Source of the DNA: Klebsiella pneumoniae
Lineage (GTDB): Bacteria; Pseudomonadota; Gammaproteobacteria; Ga0077536
Assembly: GCA_945861225.1 (NCBI GenBank)
Contig: CAMATU010000019.1
Location: forward strand, 1 to 34,569
Direction of reading: 5' to 3'
DNA length: 34,569 nucleotides
Position numbers and translations under genes: made by a program. Each line of letters opens with the position of its first letter. Position 1 is the first letter of the stretch. Of the stretch, positions 1-7,522 are shown in pieces. The notes below the pieces were generated by a model, which made no database searches, had not been told where the DNA came from, and saw only the letters and a program-made list of their open reading frames with translations.

Positions 1-200
1 CAGTCACGCCAGCGGGCGCTACCGGCCGCGTCTACGGCGTGGTGTATTCAGGGCTCGATTTTGGAATTGCGGTAGGACCCGTGCTATTCGGCAAAATGCT
101 CGATCACGGGCATTTTTCGCAGGTATTCTTTGGGATCGCAGCGTGCTGGGCTCTCGCCATGCTCACCGCGTGGCGAGTTGCGGGGTTACATCGACATTAG
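1..200 (+). CDS. MFS transporter, C-terminal fragment (5' end outside window)
   Basis: The reading frame beginning at base 3 is open from the window edge to the TAG at 198-200 and gives 65 residues. It has two hydrophobic stretches (around GVVYSGLDFGIAVGPVLFG and VFFGIAACWALAMLTAW) separated by a short polar loop, ending in a basic tail. This is the pattern of the last two transmembrane helices of a major facilitator superfamily permease. The substrate cannot be told from this fragment. It ends 193 bases before the next gene on the same strand. Confidence 0.6.
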   Translation, partial: VTPAGATGRVYGVVYSGLDFGIAVGPVLFGKMLDHGHFSQVFFGIAACWALAMLTAWRVAGLHRH

Positions 201-393
201 CCTAAACGACGGCGACGCTCCAGATCATCAGATTCAGGGCATATTCAAGTGACTTCAACGAACCTGCGCACCAGATGGTGTCACTGAGTGAACAGAGGAA
301 GCCCGCACTAATGGCAACCCCCTTGATCGCGCTGCTATACTGCGGCGCAACCGGCGACCAAATTCCAGCAATCCTTCGCGCTATGACACCCGC

Positions 394-1458
394 ATGAATT
401 CCATGAATCCTGGCTGGCTCGGCCTCGAATCCCTGCAAGCCTCCCTGCTGAGCGCCCTTACCCGCAGCTACGAGCGGATTTTCATTGAGTTGCCAGGATG
501 GTTCATGGATCCCGGCAACCGTTTTTTTTGGGCGTATCTGCTGTCCTTCGCGGTCGTTGGTGCCTGGGCCTACCGCCGCTACTATCCCGAGGCACGGGCG
601 CACGTCATTGCTTTCCTGTTCCCACGCGAGGTGTACACCCATCCCTCAGCGATCCTCGATTACAAATTGTTGCTGATGAATCGTCTGCTTGGTCCGGCTG
701 CGCTGCTCTCAAAACTCGTGTTGGGCACCGGGCTCATCACGCTGGTCGCGACAGGGACACAGGAAGCCCTGGGGCAGCTCATGGGCGGGCACCATCAAAC
801 TTTGCGCTGGTCGGTGCTGAACTCGACCCTGCTCGTGATTGCGATCACGATGCTGCGCGATTTCGAAACCTTCGTCACGCATGGGCTGAGCCACAGGATT
901 CCGCTGCTATGGGAGTTCCATAAAGTGCATCACAGCGCCGAGGTGCTCACGCCGTTCACGGTGTATCGCAAGCACCCGGTCTACAATCTCTTTGGCCAGT
1001 GCGTGGGACTGGCGATTGTCGCGCCACTCCAAGGTTTGGTTGCGTATCTCTTCGTCGGCGAAGCCCAGCCACTGACGATTTTCGGCGCCAACTTGGTGTT
1101 TTCAATTTTCCACTTTATCGGCGCGAACCTGCGGCACTCCCACATTTGGCTGTCGTTTGGTCCGGTGTGGGGACGAATCCTGATCAGCCCCGCACAACAT
1201 CAGATTCATCACAGCAAAGCTGAGCGGCATTGGAACAAAAACTTCGGAGAGGTTTTCGCGCTATGGGATTGGCTGTTCGGTACGCTCTATCTGCCCGGCA
1301 AATCGCGTGAAGTGATCGAATTCGGTGTCGCCGGCGCCGACCGCCAGGAACATGCCACCCTGCTCCAAGCCTATTTCGTGCCCTTCATTAATTGCGGGCG
1401 GATCATCCGCGGGTACTTCGGGGCGAAGCCGCTAGTCACCGATGCCAGTTCTCGGTGA
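394..1458 (+). CDS. Sterol desaturase / fatty acid hydroxylase superfamily membrane protein
   Basis: This 354-residue protein carries the histidine clusters of the membrane di-iron hydroxylase superfamily: HGLSH at about 163-167, HKVHH at 176-180 and HQIHH at 269-273, with a further HSH at 248-250. Hydrophobic segments lie near residues 45-62, 98-122, 140-155 and 200-240. Members of the family use O2 and two iron atoms to hydroxylate or desaturate lipids in the inner membrane; the substrate here is unknown. The ATG at 394 is taken as start. The stop codon overlaps the GTG start of the acyltransferase gene, so the two are probably translated together and may act on the same lipid or surface molecule. 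Confidence 0.85.
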   Translation: MNSMNPGWLGLESLQASLLSALTRSYERIFIELPGWFMDPGNRFFWAYLLSFAVVGAWAYRRYYPEARAHVIAFLFPREVYTHPSAILDYKLLLMNRLLGPAALLSKLVLGTGLITLVATGTQEALGQLMGGHHQTLRWSVLNSTLLVIAITMLRDFETFVTHGLSHRIPLLWEFHKVHHSAEVLTPFTVYRKHPVYNLFGQCVGLAIVAPLQGLVAYLFVGEAQPLTIFGANLVFSIFHFIGANLRHSHIWLSFGPVWGRILISPAQHQIHHSKAERHWNKNFGEVFALWDWLFGTLYLPGKSREVIEFGVAGADRQEHATLLQAYFVPFINCGRIIRGYFGAKPLVTDASSR

Positions 1459-2570
1459 ACCGCACCACGTCGATTTATCTTGATCTAGTCCGTTTCCTGG
1501 CGGCCGTAGCGGTGCTGCTCACGCATCTCGCGTACCCTCGTTTCAGTGGCGGTCTGCTGTTACCGTTGCGCACCTACGGCAACGATGCAGTGATGATTTT
1601 TTTCGTGTTGTCCGGCTATGTGATTGCGTATACGGCCGCGACGCGGGATCTTGATGTGCGAACCTATCTGCTCAATCGCTGCGCGCGGCTGTATTCGGTG
1701 GCGATCCCGGCCATCGTGCTGACGATCGTCCTGGATCAGGCAGGACGCCTGCTCGATCCCTCACTGTACGCGGGCTTCTGGTATCGCGACTCTCAGCCGG
1801 TAATGCGCGTGCTGACCGCGCTCACCTTCACTAATGAACTGTGGTTTAACTCCTGGCGCCTGTTTACTAACGGCCCTTATTGGTCGCTGGGTTACGAGTT
1901 CTGGTATTACTGTTTATTCGCGGCCGCGTGGTATTTCAGAGGCTTCGCGCGCTGGTCGCTGCTGGTTACGTGTTGTTTACTGGTCGGGCCCAAGGTCTTG
2001 CTCCTGTTTCCGATTTGGCTCCTCGGCGTCTGGGTATATCGCGTGAATATGCGCGGCGACGTAGGTCATACGCTCGGCTCTCTCTTGTTTGTGGGATCGA
2101 TTCTCGCGTACCTCGCCTTTCGCGTAAGTGGCATGCGCGATGTGCTGCTCGAGTGGTCCTACTTGCAATTTGGCGTGCACTTTGTAGAACATTCTCTGCG
2201 CTGGTCGAATGAATTCGTCGCCAGTTATTTCCTCGGTCTGCTGGTGGCTGCCAATTTCATCGGGTGTCAGGCGATCTCCAAATCGCTCACACCCACGCTC
2301 GAACGAATTGCACCGGTCGTCCGCGATTGGGCGGGCTATACCTTTTCAATCTATCTCTTTCACTACCCGCTGCTCCAATTCCTGGGCGCGACTGGACTTT
2401 TCGATCCTAAATCCCCCTGGGCCATCGGCGCGTTGTTCCTGCTGACCCTGCTCGGTTGTCGCGTGATCGGCAATTATTCGGAGAAGCGCAAAGATGCGGC
2501 GCGCGGACTACTCGAGAAAATTGTCGGTGTGCGTAGCCCTGCACTGACTCTCAAACAGCCGCAGCCGTAG
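1455..2570 (+). CDS. Membrane acyltransferase, OafA/YrhL (Acyl_transf_3) family
   Basis: This integral membrane protein of about 371 residues starts with the family signature (YLDLVRFLAAVAVLLTHL), followed by alternating hydrophobic segments and FFVLSGYVIAY. Family members move acetyl or other acyl groups onto sugars, lipids or antibiotics at the inner membrane. I chose the GTG at 1455, which overlaps the TGA of the preceding gene (GTGA). The frame is open back to an ATG at 1392, but that start would add 21 hydrophilic residues read out of the upstream coding sequence. The stop codon TAG is at the same time the first three bases of a dispersed palindromic repeat. The acceptor is unknown. Confidence 0.83.
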   Translation: MNRTTSIYLDLVRFLAAVAVLLTHLAYPRFSGGLLLPLRTYGNDAVMIFFVLSGYVIAYTAATRDLDVRTYLLNRCARLYSVAIPAIVLTIVLDQAGRLLDPSLYAGFWYRDSQPVMRVLTALTFTNELWFNSWRLFTNGPYWSLGYEFWYYCLFAAAWYFRGFARWSLLVTCCLLVGPKVLLLFPIWLLGVWVYRVNMRGDVGHTLGSLLFVGSILAYLAFRVSGMRDVLLEWSYLQFGVHFVEHSLRWSNEFVASYFLGLLVAANFIGCQAISKSLTPTLERIAPVVRDWAGYTFSIYLFHYPLLQFLGATGLFDPKSPWAIGALFLLTLLGCRVIGNYSEKRKDAARGLLEKIVGVRSPALTLKQPQP

Positions 2571-2755
2571 GGCGGAAAAGCGCAGCGCCTTCCGCCGCAC
2601 TTGCCCATCTCTCAATCCTCGTCAGCCCGGAAACGGCGAAGCCGTTATCCGGGATCTATACTGAACATCAAGCGCCCCTGGATCCCGGGTCTTCGCCCGG
2701 GATGACGAAATCTGATGCGGACATGCTGCGGAAGGCGCTGCGCTTTTCCGCCCTA
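2568..2755. repeat. Composite palindromic repeat: inverted GCGGAAAAGCGC arms enclosing CCCGGG-type repeats
   Basis: The left arm at 2568-2596 contains GCGGAAAAGCGCAGCGCC, and its near-exact reverse complement lies at 2728-2755, so the locus is bounded by inverted repeats of about 28 bases. Between them are two hairpins of a second family: a degenerate one around 2627-2653 and a clean one around 2677-2703 (CCCGGGTCTTCGCCCGGG). The right half closely resembles 14007-14082. It fills the gap between the convergent acyltransferase and crotonase genes and could end both transcripts. There is no coding sequence. Confidence 0.85.
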
Positions 2756-2775
2756 TGCAGTCCACTGCATCCATT

Positions 2776-3567
2776 TCAAACGCCGCTGAACTGCGGCTCG
2801 CGACGTTCGGCAGCTGCCTTGATCCCTTCCTTCCAATCGGCAGTGCCACGCAAACGATTCTGCTCGACTAATTCATGATTTGTCTGTGCTTCAACCCGCT
2901 CGGCCAATCCGTGGCGCAGGGTTTTGCGCGTAGACAGCACCGCGAGCGGCGCGCAGCCGGCAATCTCGCGCGCCAATTCAAGCGCGGCCGCGCGCAGCTC
3001 TGCCTGCGGGACGCAAACATCCGCCAGCCCCCAGGCCAGCGCCTCTTCCCCATTGAGGCGGCGACTGGTGAGACACAGCAAGGCCGCGCGCTGTTTACCA
3101 ATCAATTCCGGTAGGGTCACCGTCAGTCCAAAGCCCGGATGGAAACCGAGCTTGGTGAAATTGGCGCTGAAACGCCCCTCGGGACAGGTCACGCGAAAAT
3201 CAGCCGCCACCGCCAAGCCAAGTCCGCCGCCGATCGCCGCGCCCTGCACCGCCGCGATCACCGGTTTGTGACAGCGAAAAATGCGCACCGCATGGTGGTA
3301 CAGCGAATTAGATAATTCGCCTTGCGAACTGTCTTTAGCGCCGCCCGCTTCGCTCGCCCCAAAATTCGCGCCCGCACAGAAATTCTTGCCCTGTGCGCAC
3401 AGCACGATGGCGCGACATTCGGACAGCAGGTCCAGTTCCGTATAGGTCGCCGCGATCTGATCGATCAAATCGATGTCAAAGAAATTATGCGGTGGCCGCC
3501 GAATCTCGACGGTCGCAATGTAGTTCTCGATCTGGATGCCAAGGTCGGGTTTGTTGAGTAGAGTCAT
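2776..3567 (-). CDS. Enoyl-CoA hydratase/isomerase (crotonase) family protein
   Basis: This 263-residue protein has the crotonase fold motifs: the CAGANF oxyanion-hole strand at about 64-69 and GAAIGGGLGLA at 110-119. Aligned by eye with rat mitochondrial enoyl-CoA hydratase, the catalytic Glu144 corresponds to Gly117 and Glu164 to Phe137, so classical hydratase chemistry is doubtful. An isomerase, hydrolase or other crotonase reaction on an acyl-CoA is possible. The start ATG at 3567 has AGGAGA upstream. It lies 81 bases downstream of the XRE-cupin regulator on the same strand, so it may be the last gene of the methylamine transcript, but nothing in the NMG pathway needs it. Confidence 0.85.
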   Translation of the reverse strand: MTLLNKPDLGIQIENYIATVEIRRPPHNFFDIDLIDQIAATYTELDLLSECRAIVLCAQGKNFCAGANFGASEAGGAKDSSQGELSNSLYHHAVRIFRCHKPVIAAVQGAAIGGGLGLAVAADFRVTCPEGRFSANFTKLGFHPGFGLTVTLPELIGKQRAALLCLTSRRLNGEEALAWGLADVCVPQAELRAAALELAREIAGCAPLAVLSTRKTLRHGLAERVEAQTNHELVEQNRLRGTADWKEGIKAAAERREPQFSGV

Positions 3568-3648
3568 CGGTTCTCCTCTGCTGATAATGTGGGTAGCGGG
3601 GTTCCACTACCGCCGTGCTGGCATTTATTGTTGATAGGCGCCACAGCC

Positions 3649-4329
3649 TCACCCCTCCCCCTTGCCATAATGAATAATCGCCAGAAACTGAATCGGCATT
3701 TGAAACAGGCGCTCTGGCCCATGCGGGATATCGCCTTGGAACGTGAACGCGTCACCGGGCTTCAGCACAAACAACTGGTTACCGTGGCGATATTCGAGTT
3801 TTCCTTTCAGCATGTAGATGAACTCGACGCCGGGGTGCTGGAAGCGCGGGAAAACTTCGCTCTGATCGTCGAGCGTGATCAGGAACGGCTCGAACAGTTT
3901 TTGCGGTCCTTGATCATAGGAGAGCAGTTCGTAGGTGTGACCGCGTTTGGTGCCTCGACGCACCACTGTCATACCCTGACCTTGCGGGACGTGGCGGGCG
4001 CGGCCTTCGGGTAAATCGTAATCTTTGAATAGATGCGTGAGTGAGACCCCCATCGCCTGGCACACACGCGAAAGCGTATCGAGACTCGGCATGGCTTGAC
4101 CATTCTCGATGCGGCTCACCATGCCGCGACTGATGCCCGAGAGTACCGCCACCTCCTGAATCGTGAGTTTCTGTTGTTGTCGCTGATGTTTGAGTGTTGC
4201 GCCTACATAGATGCCGAGATTCGGTGGTGAATTCGCTTTAGACTCCGCGCGTTTGGCGACCGCCTTCCGCGGCGTCCGCTGGCCGGTACGCGCACTCAGA
4301 GTGATGCACCCGCACGGCCCGGAATCCAC
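3649..4329 (-). CDS. XRE-family transcriptional regulator with C-terminal cupin domain
   Basis: The protein has up to 226 residues. A helix-turn-helix of the XRE type lies at about 41-102 (with LTIQEVAVLSGISRGMVSRIENG), followed by a cupin barrel at about 140-222 (HPGVEFIYMLKGKLEY, then PGDAFTF and IPHGPE). This is the architecture of PuuR-like regulators that sense small metabolites, often in amine or amino-acid catabolism. The frame opens with a GTG at 4329 inside the 3' end of mgsC (34-base overlap); no in-frame ATG precedes the HTH domain, and the 40 residues before it are probably disordered. Being the last overlapping gene of the mgd-gmaS-mgs operon, it is the likely regulator of that operon, perhaps through the paired repeats upstream of mgdA. 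Confidence 0.85.
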   Translation of the reverse strand: MDSGPCGCITLSARTGQRTPRKAVAKRAESKANSPPNLGIYVGATLKHQRQQQKLTIQEVAVLSGISRGMVSRIENGQAMPSLDTLSRVCQAMGVSLTHLFKDYDLPEGRARHVPQGQGMTVVRRGTKRGHTYELLSYDQGPQKLFEPFLITLDDQSEVFPRFQHPGVEFIYMLKGKLEYRHGNQLFVLKPGDAFTFQGDIPHGPERLFQMPIQFLAIIHYGKGEG

Positions 4330-5624
4330 TGCGTGCCCGCTAGCGGCACGCCGGCCATCGCCGCCGCCTCGATCGTTAACGCCACGAGATCCTCGGGCTC
4401 CAGATTGTGCACATGCGACTTGCCGCAGGCGCGCGCAATGATCTGCGTTTCCATGCTCAAGGTCTTCAGATAGTTCGCGAGGCGGCGCCCGCCGAGGACC
4501 GGATCGAGACGCCTGGCGAGTTCTTCATTCTGGGTGGTGATTCCCGCCGGATCGAGGCCGGCCTGCCAGTCATCGTAATAGCCAGCGCGGCTGCCGAGCT
4601 GCTGGTAGTCCTCGTCGAGTGCGGGACTGTTGTCGCCGATCGCGATCAGCGCAGCGACGCCGATCGAGACGGCATCCGCGCCCATCGCAAGTGCCTTCGC
4701 CACATCCGCACCGGTGCGGATACCACCGGACACAATCAATTGCACCTTGCGGTGCATGTCGAGTTCGGTCAGCGCCTCTACTGCCTGACGCAACGCCGGC
4801 ATTGTCGGAATCCCCACATGTTCGATGAACACCGTTTGAGTCGCGGCAGTCCCGCCCTGCATGCCATCCAGCACGATCACATCCGCACCCGCTTTCACCG
4901 CGAGCGCGGTGTCGTAATACGGGCGGCTCGCGCCAATCTTGATATAGATCGGCTTTTGCCAATCCGTGATCTCGCGCAGTTCACGGAGCTTGATTTCAAG
5001 ATCATCCGGGCCAGTCCAGTCAGGGTGGCGACACGCGCTGCGTTGATCGATATTCGGCGGCAAATCGCGCATGGCTGCGACTCGCGGACTGATTTTCTGG
5101 CCGAGTAACATGCCACCACCACCTGGCTTCGCACCCTGGCCCAGCACCACTTCGATCGCATCCGCTTGGCGCAGATCGTCGGGATTCATGCCGTAACGTG
5201 AGGGCAACACCTGGTACACCAGGGTTTTGGAGGACTGCCGCTCTTCCGGTGTCATGCCGCCATCACCGGTGGTGGTACTGGTGCCGGCAGCGGTCGCGCC
5301 GCGCCCGAGTGCCTCTTTCGCCTGCGCGGACAGCGATCCGAAGCTCATGCCGGCGATGGTGATCGGAATCTTGAGTTCGATGGGCTTTTTTGCGAAGCGC
5401 GTGCCCAAGGTGACATTGGTATCGCAGCGCTCGCGATAGCCTTCGAGCGGATAGCGGGACATCGAGGCGCCCAGGAACACCAGATCGTCGAAGTGCGGCA
5501 CGTGGCGCTTGGCACCCCAGCCGCGAATATCGTAAATGCCTTCTTTCGCCGCGCGCTGGATCTCCGCAATCACGTCGCGGTTAAACAAATAGGATTCGAT
5601 GAGGCCGGGGTGTCTGGTGGTCAT
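4296..5624 (-). CDS. mgsC: N-methylglutamate synthase subunit C (FMN-binding glutamate-synthase-like)
   Basis: This 442-residue protein matches the FMN/TIM-barrel part of glutamate synthase large subunit (GlxD-like): GFG-type barrel strands, KPGGGGMLLGQKISP at about 160, KIGASRPYYDTALAVKAGAD, a GG-rich FMN phosphate site near VSGGIRTGADVAKALAMGAD, and a C-terminal GKSHVHNLEPEDL. The three cysteines that hold the 3Fe-4S cluster in GltB are absent: the equivalent segment reads DPAGITTQ instead of a Cys-containing CPVG motif. It would form the NMG-synthase active site with MgsA and MgsB, turning gamma-glutamylmethylamide into N-methylglutamate in the cytoplasm. It lies 9 bases after mgsB. An ammonia-using glutamate-synthase-like role is the main alternative. 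Confidence 0.85.
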   Translation of the reverse strand: MTTRHPGLIESYLFNRDVIAEIQRAAKEGIYDIRGWGAKRHVPHFDDLVFLGASMSRYPLEGYRERCDTNVTLGTRFAKKPIELKIPITIAGMSFGSLSAQAKEALGRGATAAGTSTTTGDGGMTPEERQSSKTLVYQVLPSRYGMNPDDLRQADAIEVVLGQGAKPGGGGMLLGQKISPRVAAMRDLPPNIDQRSACRHPDWTGPDDLEIKLRELREITDWQKPIYIKIGASRPYYDTALAVKAGADVIVLDGMQGGTAATQTVFIEHVGIPTMPALRQAVEALTELDMHRKVQLIVSGGIRTGADVAKALAMGADAVSIGVAALIAIGDNSPALDEDYQQLGSRAGYYDDWQAGLDPAGITTQNEELARRLDPVLGGRRLANYLKTLSMETQIIARACGKSHVHNLEPEDLVALTIEAAAMAGVPLAGTQWIPGRAGASL

Positions 5625-5633
5625 GATTTAATC

Positions 5634-6344
5634 TCAGTAGGCATCCGCTTGATCGATATTGAAGTGATACAGCTTGCGGGCCGAACCATAGCGGCGGAAA
5701 TTCTTGACGCGTTGGTTAATGCCGGCCTGGTCGAGCAGCGCTGCGAGTGCCTCAAGATGCTCAGTACGCATTTCCTTTTCGATACAGTCCGCGCCAAGGT
5801 CGCCGACCTTTCCTTTGACATAGATCTGCGCTTCGTACAATGAATCACCAAGCGCTGTGCCAGCATCGCCGCACACCACCAGTCGCCCACGCTGTGCCAT
5901 AAACGCCGACATATGCCCGACGGATCCTTGTACGACGATATCGAGCCCCTTCAGCGAAATCCCGCAGCGGGCTGCGGCGTCGCCCTCGATCACGAGCAGG
6001 CCGCCGCGCCCCGTGGCCCCTGCGGATTGGCTGGCATTGCCACGCAGCCGCACCATGCCAGACATCATGTTCTCGGCGAGTCCAGTGGAGGCGTTACCGT
6101 TAATCGTGATGGACGCGGTTTTGTTCATGCCAGCGCAGTAGTAGCCGACGTGACCCATGATCTCGACCGCGCAATCGGCATTGATACCCACTGCCATTGC
6201 GTGATCGCCGGTGGCATTCAAGATTTGCCAAAAGGTCTGCGGCCCGTCTTCGGGCAGATCGTGCAAGGCCTGATTGAGATCGCGAATCGTGGTGTGTTTA
6301 AGATCGAATACCCGGGGCGCGAGTTCCTGACTATGCGGACTCAT
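5634..6344 (-). CDS. mgsB: N-methylglutamate synthase subunit B (GXGXG glutamate-synthase domain protein)
   Basis: This 236-residue protein matches the right-handed beta-helix GXGXG domain of glutamate synthase (GlxC-like), with repeated glycine-rich turns such as GHVGYYCAGM, GNASTGLAENMMSG, GATGRGGLLVIEGDAA and GSVGHMSAFMAQ. In glutamate synthase this domain is structural and connects the amidotransferase and FMN domains. The frame is open further upstream, but the ATG at 6344 starts the conserved part and sits two bases after the mgsA stop (TGATCATG), so I chose it. It ends 9 bases before mgsC. Confidence 0.85.
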   Translation of the reverse strand: MSPHSQELAPRVFDLKHTTIRDLNQALHDLPEDGPQTFWQILNATGDHAMAVGINADCAVEIMGHVGYYCAGMNKTASITINGNASTGLAENMMSGMVRLRGNASQSAGATGRGGLLVIEGDAAARCGISLKGLDIVVQGSVGHMSAFMAQRGRLVVCGDAGTALGDSLYEAQIYVKGKVGDLGADCIEKEMRTEHLEALAALLDQAGINQRVKNFRRYGSARKLYHFNIDQADAY

Positions 6345-6346
6345 GA

Positions 6347-7288
6347 TCAACTGGCCTTCGCGAGCTGCGCGGTGGATTGCCGGGATTGCCCACCACTTTC
6401 CCACACGTAAACCGTGGCGGGTTCCGGTTCCCATACGCGTGCGTTCTCCACCCCTGGTAGCTGAGCGAGTGCGCGGTACTCAGAGGACATCGCAACCCAC
6501 TCGGCAGTTTCCGCCATCACCGCTGGCTTGCAGGCGATCGGATCGCGCAGCACGGCAAAGCCGTCGCTGGTGCCAATCGTGAAGGTGAAGAAGCCATCGA
6601 GATCATGCAATGCGGCATACAGCGCCTCTTCGAGGCTCAGGCCCATTTGCATCTGCACGTCGAGATATTGTGCAGCGACTTCGGAATCGTTTTCGGTGCG
6701 GAACATAGCGCCGGCTTTGGCGAGCTTGCGACGCAGCCGGTTGTGATTGGAGAGTGAGCCGTTATGCACCAGGCAGAGATCACTGCCGGTCGAGAACGGA
6801 TGCGAGCCCGCGGTGGTGACTGCGCTTTCGGTGGCCATGCGCGTGTGACCGATGGCATGACTGCCTTGTGCTTCGCGCAGTTTGAAGAAAGTTACCACTT
6901 CACTCGGGAGTCCGACTTCCTTATAGATCTCGATGTGATGGCCAATGCTGACCACCGCATACGGTGCGTCCGCGCGCAGCAAATGCTGGCGGACCTTGGA
7001 CTCAGTGGCGCGCAGGGCAATAAGGCAGTGCGTGTGTGTCACGTTGAAATCGATGTCTGTGCCGAAGTGTTCGGTCAGTTCTGCGACCACACTTGGCCAG
7101 TTGAAATCCAGCGCCGGGTGCTGCAACACGACTTTCACATGCGCAGCGCCCACGGGATTGCGGTAGATCGCGAAGCCCGTGCTATCCGGCCCACGCTGCG
7201 TCATCTCCAGCAGCATCGGCTCGAACAAGGCGCCGAGATCCCGATTGAGCGCGGGGTTCTTAAGATAGAGTCCGACGATTCCACACAT
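6347..7288 (-). CDS. mgsA: N-methylglutamate synthase subunit A (class II glutamine amidotransferase domain)
   Basis: The protein begins MCGIVG, so removal of the initiator Met would expose Cys2, the N-terminal nucleophile of class II (Ntn) amidotransferases. Other motifs include RGPDSTG, GHTRMATESAVT and LVHNGSLSNHN, all typical of the GATase_6/GlxB domain; the length is 313 residues. In NMG synthase this subunit would release methylamine from gamma-glutamylmethylamide. The start is fixed by this Cys and by AGGAG at 7296-7300. The frame stays open into the upstream repeats, but those 77 extra residues are translated repeat DNA. The gap to gmaS is 234 bases, the only long gap in the operon. 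Confidence 0.88.
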   Translation of the reverse strand: MCGIVGLYLKNPALNRDLGALFEPMLLEMTQRGPDSTGFAIYRNPVGAAHVKVVLQHPALDFNWPSVVAELTEHFGTDIDFNVTHTHCLIALRATESKVRQHLLRADAPYAVVSIGHHIEIYKEVGLPSEVVTFFKLREAQGSHAIGHTRMATESAVTTAGSHPFSTGSDLCLVHNGSLSNHNRLRRKLAKAGAMFRTENDSEVAAQYLDVQMQMGLSLEEALYAALHDLDGFFTFTIGTSDGFAVLRDPIACKPAVMAETAEWVAMSSEYRALAQLPGVENARVWEPEPATVYVWESGGQSRQSTAQLAKAS

Positions 7289-7295
7289 CAGTTTT

Positions 7296-7300
7296 CTCCT
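7296..7300 (-). promoter_or_regulatory. Ribosome binding site that fixes the mgsA start
   Basis: AGGAG on the minus strand, seven bases before the ATG at 7288. It supports MCGIVG as the true N-terminus and argues against the longer open frame that runs through the repeat array. Confidence 0.8.
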
Positions 7301-7366
7301 AATTACTGCCTCGTCTGAAAGAACAACAGGCAATTGCGGATTTCTATACGGCGCCAATACGACGGT

Positions 7367-7494
7367 CCTATCGCGGCTAAAGCCGCTCCTACAGGAGAGA
7401 CGCCGCGTTCCGTTTGTAGCCCTATCGCGGCTAAAGCCGCTCCTACAACAGAGACGCGCCGTTTCCCCTGTAGGAGCGGCTTTAGCCGCGATAG
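7367..7494. repeat. Three REP-type palindromes between gmaS and mgsA
   Basis: Copies with the core AGCGGCTTTAGCCGC lie at 7367-7393 and 7421-7447 (direct to each other, offset by 54 bases) and at 7469-7494 (inverted). Flanking bases are partly shared too (GAGACGC follows both direct copies). The inverted copy can pair with either direct copy as RNA. The array occupies the only long gap of the NMG operon, so it could form mRNA hairpins that uncouple gmaS from mgsABC. Confidence 0.88.
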
Positions 7495-7522
7495 AACGTG
7501 CGTGTTCACGCGGCATCACCGA

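Noticed and set aside
1392..1454. Earlier ATG start for the acyltransferase
   Set aside because: The extra 21 residues are translated from the coding sequence of the upstream gene in another frame; the GTG at 1455 overlaps the stop neatly and starts right before the conserved N-terminus.
4407..5108. 233-codon plus-strand frame
   Set aside because: It lies opposite mgsC and reads as a His/Arg-rich shadow without any family motif.
7367..7494. Regularly spaced repeats that look like a short CRISPR array
   Set aside because: One copy is inverted, the spacers are related to each other and the repeats match palindromes found at other loci; there are no cas genes.
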